Assembly (NCBI RefSeq): GCF_022376445.1
Contig: NW_025955204.1
Span: 1 to 58,466 of the forward strand
DNA: 58,466 nt
Source of the DNA: Fomitopsis serialis
Taxonomy: Eukaryota; Basidiomycota; Agaricomycetes; Polyporales; Fomitopsidaceae
Direction of reading: 5' to 3'
Under the pieces are notes generated by a model. The model made no database searches and was not told the origin of the DNA. It saw nothing but the letters and a program-made list of their open reading frames with translations. A program made the translations under genes and the position numbers. Within the stretch, counting starts at the first letter, position 1, and the number at the start of each line of letters is the position of its first letter. Shown piece after piece: positions 1 through 12,099 of this stretch.

Positions 1-2
1 GG

Positions 3-3000
3 GATGCGTCGTACCCTAGCGTTCCTGGCTGGACGACCTTCCGTCTGACCATGACACAAGCGGTGGCCCGGAGCGATCTGAAGGAGCAGATTAAGGGCAT
101 CCAGTCCTCGTTATTGCTGTTTCTCCGCAAGCTACGTGCGATCGACATCGACGTAGCCATGGGTCAACACTCGACGATTTCAGTCCGTCGCATTGACGAA
201 CCGAATGATGTCATCAGACTCGAGCGTCACGAAAACAGCACCTGTGTATCGAAATGTAGATACATCGTGTCGAAGCAAACTGTCAAGGCGTACGCGCACG
301 AAGAGAAGAGGGAAGGTATCGAGCAGAGCGAGATCGTTCTGGCATTCCCTATCGACGGCGACGGTCGCCCTGCAATCGGCAAACAGGACGTGCATGCCTT
401 CCTGCCTGTGGCTACGTATGGGTTGAATGTGAGTGCGGGCTATACGTGTGCGCGTATGTAAAGTTAACTCCATTCTGTATCAGTTCGTCGTTCAGGCAGA
501 CTTCTTGACGTCCTCCAGCAGAGAAGATATCATCGCGGACTCGCAATGGAATCGTGTGCTACTACAAGGCGTTACGGACACGTTCCTTGCCGCTATAGAG
601 CGTTTTCGACAGCACCACATCCTTCGAGACTGCTGGATGCGATACATCCCCAGGAATGCTCGAGTGCCTTTCAGCGCGGTCGAGGATTCCATCGTCAAGG
701 CCCTTCGCTCGCGGCCTATCTTGCGCGACATTTTTGATCGGTATCAGCTACCGACGACACTCATCACCATCCCTAGCCACTTCCGGCTCCCCCGCGGCGG
801 GGATCCCCTCATCGGTACTTCGGACTTACCATCGTCCCAGTACTACATATCATCCTCATACGACACCAGCCGTGACCAAGATCATCTATCCAGGCTCGGT
901 GTGACAGCGATGTCAAACCAGCAATTCTTGGGTGGTCTGCGTGTCATGGATAAACGAGGTGGATTTACAGATCGCTCCGACGAGTGGCACGAGACAGTCT
1001 GCCGATACCTGAATATCAACATCCCAAGGCCGTACGGACGGTTTGATTGGGACATACTAGACCTTTGTATCCTTCCTTTGGCAGACGGGACTTGGGGACG
1101 TGCCGCATCGGCATCCGAATGCTGCTTCCCCACTGAACTCGACCTCTCACATCTTGTCGGTCTCAAATTCATCAGTCCCAAGGTCAGGCCAGGTACATTG
1201 AGGTATGCGTTCCTCGAGGCACTGGGAGTCCGCCCAGCAAACGCGGTTGTCGTGGCCAATCACATACTCCAGTCGAACAAGATGTACGCTTTATCGGACA
1301 TGGTCCGATTCGCACACTTCTTCTATAGCCACCAAGACGATCGTGGCTTTCCCAGTCCGTCAGGTCTCGCTGTCATGGATGCAAACGAGAACAAGACCAC
1401 GGGCAATGAGCTATACCTTGATGCGACGATGGCGGATGGAGGTAGTCTGCGCTCAATCCTCCCCAACGCCCGGTTTATTCACGCTGCTTATGCTCCGCCG
1501 TCGGTATACCAGGCATCAAGCTGGCGGAAATGGCTCCGGGAACACCTCGGTGTTCATATTCGCCCGCGTGTCATATATGGCAAGCTGTCACCGGAGTTTC
1601 GGATGATGACACAGACGCTTTCCGAGTTGGAGACCCCTCGCAGGCTCCTTGGTGTGTTGCAGGAGTACTGGCCTTTTATCTCGCAGGAGCTTTCTCGAGA
1701 TGGCTTGGGCGAGCTGTCCGCAACGGCTGTGACCTGTGTGGATGGCGTGCGGCGCAAGCTGGCTGAGACAGCCCTCCACAGGCGCGCTCTCCGAATGGCA
1801 CAGATCCCCCTCAGAGTCTTCACTTCATCGACGTTTCGAACCCAGATGATCCCAGATGGGACTTCCTGCAGACACTCGGTGTCATGGTGGAACCTAACGC
1901 TATTGCCTGGTTGGAAGTCCTCAAGCGATTGCAGGCGACAGAACTGCTACCGGCAGCAATGATTAGCGCAGTCGAGGAAGCATACAAGCAGCTCAATGCC
2001 AGGTTTAACGAGGCCTCCGATGAGATACGGTGAGCGCGGAGTCCGTGTCTGTGCCCAGTGTACTGATGAGCGATGTATAGTCAAACCTTCCGCGATCACC
2101 CTCTTCTCCTTCTCATATCGGGTGACAGAGACAACATGTCTGTGACTTGGACGGGCATGAGCAGCGCGTATTGGGAGGGGCCATCCTACCTCAGTGACGT
2201 CCTGATCAAACACTCGTATCCATATTTGCGAGATTTCTTCGTCGACAAGCTGGGACTGCCCACCGGCGCCCCTCCGCGTGCCGTCATTGACCGACTCTTG
2301 CAGATCACGCAAACCTACGTGGACATGGAGCTGCAGAAGAGTGTCCATGACGTCGTCGAGCGCATCCTCTTGGACGTAGCGGAGTGGTGTGCCAAGCCAC
2401 CACGCAATATGCAGGTTACCTCCGAGCTGAAGAGACTTCAAAACAAAGCCATATTCCCTGTTCTCACGACGGAAGGCACGATCATGCTTCGAAGCGTGGA
2501 TCGGTTCTATGTCCGTCGAAGCAGCCTCGCACAACTGGAGAAACTGGAAGGTCGGATACCTCTGTTGGTCACTACACCTCGCCTACGCATCCCCGATATC
2601 GAACCGCTACTGGACAGCGAGATATGGTCAACTCCGGTCAAGTATTTGGAGCCGCCGGTCATTGAGATCCAGCACAAACCCGAGGGCGATCTGGAACTAA
2701 GCATGGCTCTCAGAGAGCGATACACCGAGCCATTCCGGTTGCAATGCATTCGAAGGTAGGTTCTGAGATGTATTCGTATCTTGACACAGAGTTGACGCAA
2801 GTACTGCAGCACCATATGCCATACACTGGGCTCTCGAGCTCGCCAACGAGATTCCAAGGAACTGATCTTCGCGGGCAAGCTGTCTTCCATGACGATAGGT
2901 ACTGTCGGCGCAATTGTTGAAACTATATCATTACCCGCCGAAGACGTCTCGCATGTGACTCAATTGGCGTCGCATCTGGAAGAAACAGACGAAGGTCTCA

Positions 3001-4406
3001 GGATCCTCGTAGCAAGGACAACTATCGAAGACGCAGACGAGAAAATCATTGGCCAGCTCAGTCAACGCCTCGGTATTGATCTATGCAGGATGTTCATGTA
3101 CATGAAGTCCCCTCGCAAGGACGTCCTCCGCATCCTGAAGCTCGAGGGGATCGACATCACCTCTGCGGACTATGTCGAGGACAATGACTCGTTTCCCTGG
3201 GACCAATATCAAGAATGGCAATCGACTCCGAGCAGCGCTCCAAGCGCAAGCATTGCTCGCAGTCGGGCATCTGACTTGTCGCGGGGTGGTACGCGCCTGG
3301 AGAACTCTTTCACCAGTCAACTTACGGTGTCCGAGCGACGCTCTCGTTCCGATGCAACAGAAACGCAAGAGCGCCAATCTTTGGCCGGCCAGGTACACGA
3401 CGCAATGCGCAATCTCGAGGAATGCCTCGGCTCCATCTCACTTGACACAGGCGCTGTGTATGCGACCGACTCACTGGAGAACTCCCCGTTGGAGATCGAC
3501 CTCTCCTCCCTGGTCACTTCGCTTTCGAAGCCCAGGTCAAGCGCGCTGGTGACAGCTGCCGCGGGGAGCACGCAGACTCGCAGAGACACATCAGGACTGT
3601 CGGCGATAACTTCGACACCGAGTGATTGGGCCTTAGAGACAGCCTCGGCAGATGCACCAGATGGTACACTCAGCGGCTCTCGGGCTCTCAACACGGGGAC
3701 GACGTCGACAATCGCTAGCATTTTTACTTCTCTCGCTACATCAGTGGCAGCCATCGACGATGTGAGCGATTATCAGATAGTCAACGGAATCCTAGGCGAG
3801 CGTTATGTGAGCCATCCTTACATCGAAACTCACATACCGAATGCTCTAACGTCCGATGGCTGGTAGGCTTACGCGGTCTTGAGCAAGCTGTTAGGGCCAA
3901 GCTTTGGGCCAGACAACTGGACAAGTGAGCTGCGTGGTCAGGTACCGGGCTTCACGTACTATGAAGGCAACCCCCTTGCCGACTTCCGCTGTCCAGACGA
4001 CAACGGCGTCCTGACCGGGCGTTGGTACGGAGAAGAAGTGAAGAAGCGCTGGGAGCCCGAATGGCCGACGTACCACGTCGAAGTCAAGGCGACGTCCAGG
4101 TCCCGCGAGGAGCCATTTCACATGAAGCGTGCGCAGCTCCGCACGGTGAGTCTCTCGTCAAATGATTTCGAGCTCGGGTACTTACATGCACTATATTTAC
4201 AGGCTTTACAATTGACGGCCCAGTCCGAGAGCTTGGAGTCGCCTCCAAAGCATGTCTATATCCTTATGCGTGTGTCAGGCATACGCAGCGGCAGGCCTAC
4301 GCACATGGTCTTCATAGATCCGCACCGTTGGATCTACAAAGGAGCATTGGTCATCGAGAGCGACATCGAGGTCTCTGTGGATGTGAACGCGCTGCCTACC
4401 ACTTAG
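3..4406 (+). CDS. HATPase/NO VEIN-type giant protein, copy A (5' cut by window)
   Basis: This is the 3' part of a gene paralogous to the one at 5629-10529. The coding sequence is already open at base 3 (residues DASYPSVPGWTTFRL), so the ATP-binding N-terminus lies outside the window. Exons can be followed through short GT-AG introns (for example 429-483, about 2034-2081, 2758-2810 and 3805-3867). The middle is a long helical region without a recognised domain, followed by a Ser/Thr-rich linker. The C-terminal block (about 3880-4406) carries LADF and HVEVKAT, which fit the D...ExK core of the PD-(D/E)XK nuclease fold as in the NOV_C/DUF3883 family. The frame breaks near a run of five C at 1806-1810, and one more C restores alignment with copy B. 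The domain assignment is by motif recognition, and the nuclease activity is inferred. Confidence 0.75.
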
Positions 4407-5628
4407 AGTGACATTGCACTCCGTGTATCCGGCTTGGGCGACAGACGTGAGCATATGATGGTACTGTGTCGGGATTTCTTCCATAACACAAATGATGCGA
4501 TTGTACTTGTACTTGTATACACTGAATATATCAGGATCGAAAACACTATATACGTAACCTTGCGTGTCATTCTGCCTTGATCTTCCGAGATTCAATTAGA
4601 GGCACGTATTTAGAGCTACAGCTCGGGCTAGATGATGTAGGCGCGAAGTCAATCGACCCAGTGAGACCACGTCGATCGCAGACCCAGGGTACAAGAACCC
4701 GGAGGGCACACTGCACGAGGTTGTCTCTCCAGCCTGAAGGACGCCCTGCATTGTTCCGCATCGTCAGCAATCAGACCACTTATACGCTCCCTTGTTGAGA
4801 TCGCTCAGCTGCCTCAGTGCAGTTGAGAACGCAGCGAAGATCATGAGCGCGCCCGGGCCGCCTTTGGCTCCAGTTTTTGGTTGAAAGTTCGAATCATACA
4901 TAGATCATTGTCAGAACACGGTGTCAGTGCATGGAGTCGGAATATGCACGTTACCAATCATCTTTGTTAGCACGGTAAATCGCCCTTTTTAAAGTGCTAT
5001 GTACCGTACCTCGCTGACTGGTGATGAACGTAGGTGCATCTATTGAACTGAAAGGAAGCAAGGCCATAAGCAAGAGCTATAACCAAGATAAGCGACTACT
5101 CGCCGGGTATACATCTTGGGTTCAGTACTGCAGTGTTATAGACTGCGAAGAGTACATAAAATGCTATGGGCCCATACAGCAACGGTCGAGGTATCCTGAG
5201 CTCGATCGAACGTCGAAAGTAAGTGCATGCGCAGCACCGATTCCGGTCGGTCATCGATGGGACTTTTCGTGAGCAAAAAGCCAGTCAAGCTGTAACAAAT
5301 TTCTGTTAAGGTGATAGTCAAAGAGCAGCCAGCTATGCGACGTGTATTACATGCAGGTATCGTGCTTGTAGCACCATGACTGACCTGGAAGAGGCCCGAC
5401 ACGCGCGAGAGACGCGCCTGTGGCGCGCGACTCGGAGCTTTAGGAGGCCTCATCTCCTGTTTGTGTCTGGACCGCAAGCATCATGCGCGGCAACATCACT
5501 TGTGTGAACTTTAACTCGATTTCAGCGGCAGTGTGTGTGCCAGGACACGCATGTTGTACCACACCGAGTGTTGTCCAGTGCCTTAGCCCCGTCTTCTGCT
5601 CCATTGAACCGTCGCGACTATTACTAGC
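4407..5628. other. Spacer between the two tandem giant genes
   Basis: About 1.2 kb separate the stop of copy A from the start of copy B. I see only short unconvincing open frames and no RNA gene or repeat. The stretch 4500-4560 is AT-rich (TACTTGTACTTG direct repeat) and is a plausible 3' untranslated or termination region. The last few hundred bases should hold the promoter of copy B. Confidence 0.4.
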
Positions 5629-8600
5629 ATGGACCTCATCCGAAAGATTAATAGGAATCATGGTTTGGGCGACCGTGACATACAGCGTTCTGGCAACGAT
5701 CCAGTGGTAGTGTTGAGAGGCAAGTTGGAAAGAGCATGCGAGAGGTACGTCAATTAGGCGAGCTTACAGTCTTCCTGCCGCAACTGACTTTCGAGGTCGC
5801 TTGGTACAGGCTATCGCGAGACTTGTACAACACCAAGACCCACTTCCTCCTCGAGTTCATCCAGAATGCTGACGACAATGAGTATGATCCGCACGTCGTT
5901 CCCAGCCTGCATTTGCACCTCCGCGGCCGTGAATTGACCATTAGGTGCAACGAGAAGGGCTTCCGGGTGGACAATGTGGAGGCGATCTGCGACATAGGCA
6001 GTAGCACCAAGAGGAGAGAGACAAGGTCGGAAGGCTATATCGGCGAGAAGGGAATAGGTATGTATATGTCTACCTTCGCATGCTCGTAAGTTGAGCAGGG
6101 CCGGCAGGATTCAAGGCTGTCTTCGTCGTGGCCGAACGAGTCCACGTCGCATCGAGGGAGTTCACCTTCCGATTCGACCGCGATGGGCCGCTAGGTATGA
6201 TTAATCCAATTTGGGATGCGTCGTATCCTAGCGACCCTGGGTGGACGACCTTTCGCCTGAACATCCTCCACACCATTGACATCAACGACCTACGTGAACA
6301 AATCCGGATCATTCATCCATCACTGCTTCTATTCCTGCGGAGGCTACGTGCCATTGACATCGACGTTGCCACGACCAACCAACCAACTGACGGAAACACT
6401 AAGATCACCATCTCTAGGATAGACGAACGGGCAATGTCGTCAGGCTTGAGTGCCACGAAAACGGATGCGTTACATCTAGTGCAAAGTATATCGTGTTCAA
6501 GCAGACCACGCGGACTTACACAGGCGAAGAGAAGCGACGGGGCATAGGGGAAAGCGAAGTTGTCCTCGCCTTTCCTGTCACGGCTGACGGAGAGCCTGAG
6601 ATGGGCAACCAATTCGTGCATGCCTTTCTACCAGTGGCTAAATATGGCCTCAATGTAAGCCTGGGTCGACGACTGTGACCTTCATACCTCTGACGTTTGC
6701 GCGTTACAGTTCGTCGTGCAAGCGGATTTCCTGACGCCAGCCAGTCGAGAGGGCATCGTCATCGACTCGAAGTGGAACTTGTCGCTTTTCGACGGCGTTA
6801 CTGAAACCTTCCTGCACGCAGTCGAGCAGTTTCAGCAGGATCCAGTATTGCGTTACTCTTGGATGCGGTTCATACCTATCCACGCGCAATCAGCATTCTC
6901 CGCAGTGGCCGAGGGTATGATAGCGAGGCTGCAGACCCGAGAAGTGTTGCTCTCCGTAGACGGACGTTACCGACGACCGGAGGACGTCATCACCATCCCC
7001 AAGGGCCTCCGCATCAACCGCACCGAGCCGCTCATTCCTCCTCAATATCTCCTTTCGGTTTACTACATCAGCGACTCGTATGATGCCTCCCACGACCAAC
7101 AGTACTTGACGAAGCTCGGCGTCAAGGCGTTGTCTGACCAGCACTTCCTCGATGGTCTCACTGCGATGGATCGCGCGAACGTCATTGGCGCACAGACCGA
7201 ACAATGGCACAACATCGTCTGCGCTCATTTGAGTGATATGCCGCGGATCAAGGGGAAGTTCAGCCAGCAGATTCTCGATCTACGCCTGCTTCCCCTCAAT
7301 GACGGCTCCTGGCGGCCAGCGCGAGAGGCCGAACAGTACGTGTTCATGTCCGAGATGGATATGCTGCAGGACATGGAGTTCAAGTGCATCGCAAATGATG
7401 TGAAAGAGCATTCCGCAAGATACGCTTTCTTCCAGTTGCTAGGTGTGCGTCGCGCTGACACAAACCTCATCGCGACCAAGATCCTCTTGCAAGTCAGATT
7501 GTCCTCATCAGTGCCGACGCTGATACGCTACGCACGGTTTTTCTACGACAATCGTAACCAAGTCGGATTGCCTCGCCCCTCAACAAGCTTCAAAGTGATG
7601 GACGAAACCGGACATGTCGCGATGAGTGATGAGCTCTACCTAGACGTGCCACTGGAGGGCATGCCCGGCCACGAGGTCAAGCTTCGTAATGTCCTGCCCT
7701 CTGACGTGCGGTTCTTGCACCAGGACTACGTCGAGCTGTATCCTGAAGACCGTTACTGGCTCTCATGGCTGCAAGATTGCCTCGGCCTCCATACTTCGCC
7801 GCGGATCGTATTAGGACGACTATCGCCCGAGATCTACTCCATGGCACGCAACCTCGAAACATCGAAGTTCCTCGCTGCTCTCCGCGCGTTCTGGCCGCAG
7901 CTTTCGGCGAGCATCTCTCCCGCCGGCATAATTGACATGTCCAACATTGAAGTCGTCTGCGAAGATGGCGTAGCATACCCTCTGGCAACCACTTCCCTGA
8001 AACGACAGAACCTAGCCTGGCTACCAGCCACACTCTCATCTTGCCTTCACTTCCTGCCACTCCCTGATCCCGATGATTTGAGCTGGAGCTTCTTAACTAG
8101 GGTCGGCGTCACTATGGAAGCAAACGCGGCCGCGTGGATCGGTATGCTCTTCCGACTCCAGGAGATGAACAGCGCAGATGAGAAGACGGTCGTCAGTGTG
8201 TACCAGCAGCTTGATGCTAGGTTCAACGAAGCGGCCGATTTTATCCGGTGCGTGGATCTGATGCTTGGCTACGCGGCTTTGCCTCATCCATAGCATTCCA
8301 GCGGGTCCTTCTACCAGTATCCACTCATACTCGTACCATCAGACGGACAGAACCGTCCAGTCGCGTCGTGGACGAGCTGTTGTGACGCATACTGGGATGG
8401 ACCGTCCACTCTCCGCTCCAAGTTCATCGTGAAGTCGAGGTATGCCGCCCTGGAAGACTTCTTCTGTCGGAAGCTGGGGCTGCAGAACGCTCCCCTTGAA
8501 GTACTCGTCGATGAACTCGGCACATTCGCTGCCGAATACGAGGGACGTCCTATAGCGGGGGACACGGTTCAAATACTAGAACAGATGCTCGTGGACATAA

Positions 8601-10529
8601 GCCAGTACATCGCGTGGAAGCCTGCAGCGCAATTCGCTCTCCTCGGCCTGGCCGATAGAGCGATCTTCCCCGTGCACATCCGTGGGGAAATTCGACTTCA
8701 AAGGATTGATGAGTTCTTCGTCTCGGAGAAGGGCAGCAAGAGCGTGGAGCGGTTCCGGAACTCCGTCCCCATACTGGCGTTCTCTAGTGCACAAACGCTG
8801 AGTCAACTGCGGCCAATGCTGGAGAGCAATATCTGGCCGAGTCCTCTGCGAGTGCTCGAAACGTCTCTCACAGCGAAATCGATCCCGCTCGGCCCGAAGA
8901 CTCTCGACCAAGAGAATACCGACCTGTACAGCGGCAGATCTGAGTACATGGAAAAGTAAGATTTGAGCACATCTGGGCTTTCAGCAGATCTGACGCTCTC
9001 ACAGATACGTACAACACATCACTCAATACTGTCCATCGGCCGGGCAGATGGAGTTTCTAGCGAAGATGAGGAGCACCTCCATCTACGTCGTCGACACAGT
9101 CATCGTCATGTGGTCCTTGGCTGGGAACACAGTCAATGTTCAGAGCGACGTCAAGGTGGCCATCGTTGAGACAGAGGACTCGGTGATCTTCTATGTTTCG
9201 AAGGCGTGCGCAGCCATGCCGCGCACCCGAGATCGCGAGATTTGCAGTCTCCTCGGCGACCGTGTGGCGATTGACAAGCTTGCCCTTCTGCAGTTCGTTT
9301 CCATGCCGTGGGACGACTTGCTGCTTTACCTGGAGGATGAAGGTGTTGACATCAGCACGTGCATCCCACAGACAACGCAGGAATCAACGTACGAGCAAGA
9401 GCAGGTCAAGGTTGAACCGACGGTATCGTATCCTGTGCCACCAGAACCACAACAGTCCCCAGAGCCGACAGTATCCCAACGGTCTCAACCCTCAGAGCCA
9501 CAATACTCTCCGAATCCGGCAGCACCGCCTTTTGTGCCATCCAACTCGACAAACGCACCTGCCGAAAGACAGCGGCGGTCTGCAGACGTTCGGGATAAGA
9601 ATACCGAGAAGCCGTCAGCATTCCATGCGAGCCCCAGTCGAGTGCCTGCAAGAGAGCCGGAGGTTCAGAATCAAGCCTGGCGTACACAGCCTGCATCGTA
9701 TCCAACTCCGGCTCTTGCTCCAGCTCAGAACAATGCTCACCGCAGACGGGCGTCTACGCTTGACCAGCACATCTTGCAGCAGCTGGAAACGGTATCAAGT
9801 ACAACATCGGTACCCTTCGCGCCTGCTGTTCCTCCGCAGAGAAGGGAGCAAAGCGCAGGGAAAGGAGAGAGTACTGGAGGCACCCCGTATCAAGAAAGTG
9901 AACGCGATCGCGCGAACGGCGTCCTTGGCGAAGTATACGTAAGTGTGCATGCTCGGACCGAATCGCGCTGTTTACATACCTGCGCACAAACATCAGGTAT
10001 TCCACATGCTACAGCGCATACTAGGACCCGGCTTCACTGAGAATAATTGGACGAGCGAGTTGCGAGGTCAAGTGCCTGGCTTCTCTCCATTTAATGGACC
10101 GTCGATCGCAGACTTCCAATACAAGGACAAGGACGGCGTCCTGACCGACCTGTGGCACGGAAAGAAGCAAAGGAAATCATGGCAAGGCCGCTGGCCAACC
10201 TACCACTTCGAAGTGAAGACAACGTCCGGCGCTGCCAGCGAGCCGTTCCACATGAGCTATGCGCAGTTGCAAGCGGTACGTGGTCCGATTTCGCATCAGA
10301 AATGGTCGTGTAGTGACGCAGTCCCGGCCGTTGTGCGAACTTGAAGGCGAGACAATGCAGCATCGCTGCGCGGGCGAGTCACGGCGTACCCCAAGATGTG
10401 TACGTGATCATCCGTGTGTCGGAGATCAAGAGTGCCCAGCCTAAGCACGACATCTACCTCGATCCCCACAAGTGGTTCTACGAGGGAGGACTGGTCATCA
10501 GAAGCGACATCGAAGCGAGCCCCCCATGA
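5629..10529 (+). CDS. HATPase/NO VEIN-type giant protein, copy B (complete)
   Basis: This is a complete multi-exon gene. The chosen start (5629) gives MDLIRKINRNHGLGD, and the first intron begins at 5745. Exon 2 carries the GHKL/sacsin-type ATP-binding site: an N-box (FIQNADDN), then DIGSSTKR and the glycine-rich lid YIGEKGIG. A long helical middle follows, then a Pro/Gln-rich linker (about 9380-9900) unlike the Ser/Thr-rich linker of copy A. The C-terminal NOV_C/DUF3883-like domain (about 10000-10529) has IADF and HFEVKTT, compatible with the D...ExK core of PD-(D/E)XK nucleases. The reading frame slips at GGG 6429-6431, and one added G restores the match to copy A. Known relatives include plant NO VEIN and sacsin-like ATPases. 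An ATP-gated nuclease role in nucleic-acid surveillance is my inference. Confidence 0.8.
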
Positions 10530-10625
10530 TTGCTGTCCTGGTGTTCTTGCATTCGATGCTACATGTAGGGGTGCGATATAAGAAGATATACACGGTATAC
10601 ATGGCCACGCCCCTTTCTTCGTCTT

Positions 10626-11427
10626 TCACATTACGGTGGAAGTTGCGGTCAACAGTCCGAATGATCCCCCTGAATTCATGTACCCACTGGATGCACTGAC
10701 TCTTGCTCGTACATCCCCGTCCCTCAAGTATCCTTCCTTCATCCTTCTCTCGATCTCCGTGAACAGGAAGGAGCAGACCACTTGGTCGTCGACTTGCTCT
10801 GCCCGGGGACTCAATTTGAGTATAGCGCAGATCTCCTTTGAAGCGGGAGGCTTTGCACCCTCGTCCACGCTTGACTTGTGGAATGTGGCTATGGACTGCT
10901 TGTAGTCGTCATCTTCGCAGTATAGCTTCGCAGTGGTTGTCAATGATTGGATTGTACGACGGTATATACGACTAAACTCACCTCGTATCTCTTCCACTTA
11001 TACTTCCGCCCTTCCCCGTCCACGAAGGTTATTACGCTGCTGCACTCTCGGTAAATACTTGATTGCATCTCTTCGATCGAAGAGGGACATACTCTTTGAA
11101 CGGCACCTTACTTTTACACAACCACTCGCGTACCGGGAGAGTCTGTCCCTCCCGAAAAGCGACCGTCACGCTCCCTGCGTGCAGATTCACGCCGGTCCAT
11201 CGCAGCTGTGCAATCTCGACGGCCTTCAGGTCGGTATCACCCTCGGACACGTGTGTCGTGAATGTACCGTTGTCACATTCCGTATGAACGTCGTACAAGA
11301 CTTGACCGGAGGAATCGGTGAGGGTCGTGTCGCGGGGACTGTCCGTGGACAGATAGAGAGTCAGCCCCTCAGACTCGGGCTGGTGTTGACGTTGCATGGT
11401 GGGTGATTGAGGTAGGTTCAAGGACAC
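10626..11427 (-). CDS. DUF6593-family protein 1
   Basis: Three exons are read on the minus strand. The first (from 11427) carries LTLYLSTDSPRDTTLTDSSG and ends in VPFKE before a GTATGT donor. The second encodes the family core GEGRKYKWKRYE. The third begins LYCEDDDYKQSIATFHKS and contains DDQVVCSFLFTEIERR. The same three-exon plan is seen in the genes at 27758-28460 and 29023-29723. DUF6593 is a basidiomycete family of unknown function, and I cannot assign a reaction. A TATA-like ACTTATAG lies about 40 nt upstream of the start (near 11465-11472), similar to copy 3. A later Met (11397) is an alternative start. This is the only one of the three copies without an apparent frameshift. Confidence 0.8.
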
Positions 11428-12099
11428 GGCGTTCTCGAATTTGAATCTTCACCTCGAAGTAGGCCTATAAGTATGAAGTGCCCGGACGCCGCGCAGTCGG
11501 ACTCGCAACGCACATGCCCCCCCCAACGATATGGAGCTGCCAACGTCGTACACAGCATCTGTCCAACGTCACGGTCGGAAACTACGTACGTCCATTCTGG
11601 GACACGCCGAACCGACGAAGTGTGGCGCCGGCGAAGTGCCGTGCCTCATGACTTGTAGTTGCACTGCCTCGCAGCACTGAGTAAACAATGACCCAATGAA
11701 AGTGGCATCACAGCACTGTTATGTAGTACTCGATGTAAGAAGACCATCTCACACGAGGGCCGGCGTACGTGCTATGTACTCGTCAAGCTTTCGTTGCTGT
11801 TGCTTTCTGTCGATTTAGTGCCATCAGCGACGGGCTGAAGCTTGAAGGAGATGCTCACTTGACGCTCCGTGCCAGTACCACATAGAAGCCTACACACCCG
11901 ACACCAGACAAGAAACAGAGGTGTCTATAGCGGACTAGCAGTATCATCGGTATCCTCTCGTACATGACAGGTCGTTACAACATGGCCACCACCACAGCCC
12001 AATATCCCTCAGCGAGCTTATACACAAGCAGCAGCACCCAAGATTACACTAGTTAAATACGCTACCTGGTCAGTCAAACACCACCGCCCATCCAGCACC
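11428..12099. other. Intergenic, divergent from DUF6593-1, 3' of GIT1
   Basis: No gene is recognised here. The left end is the short promoter of the DUF6593 gene, with an ACTTATAG core about 40 nt before the ATG. The right end is the 3' flank of the permease gene. The open frame at 11473-11658 has no family resemblance. Confidence 0.4.
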
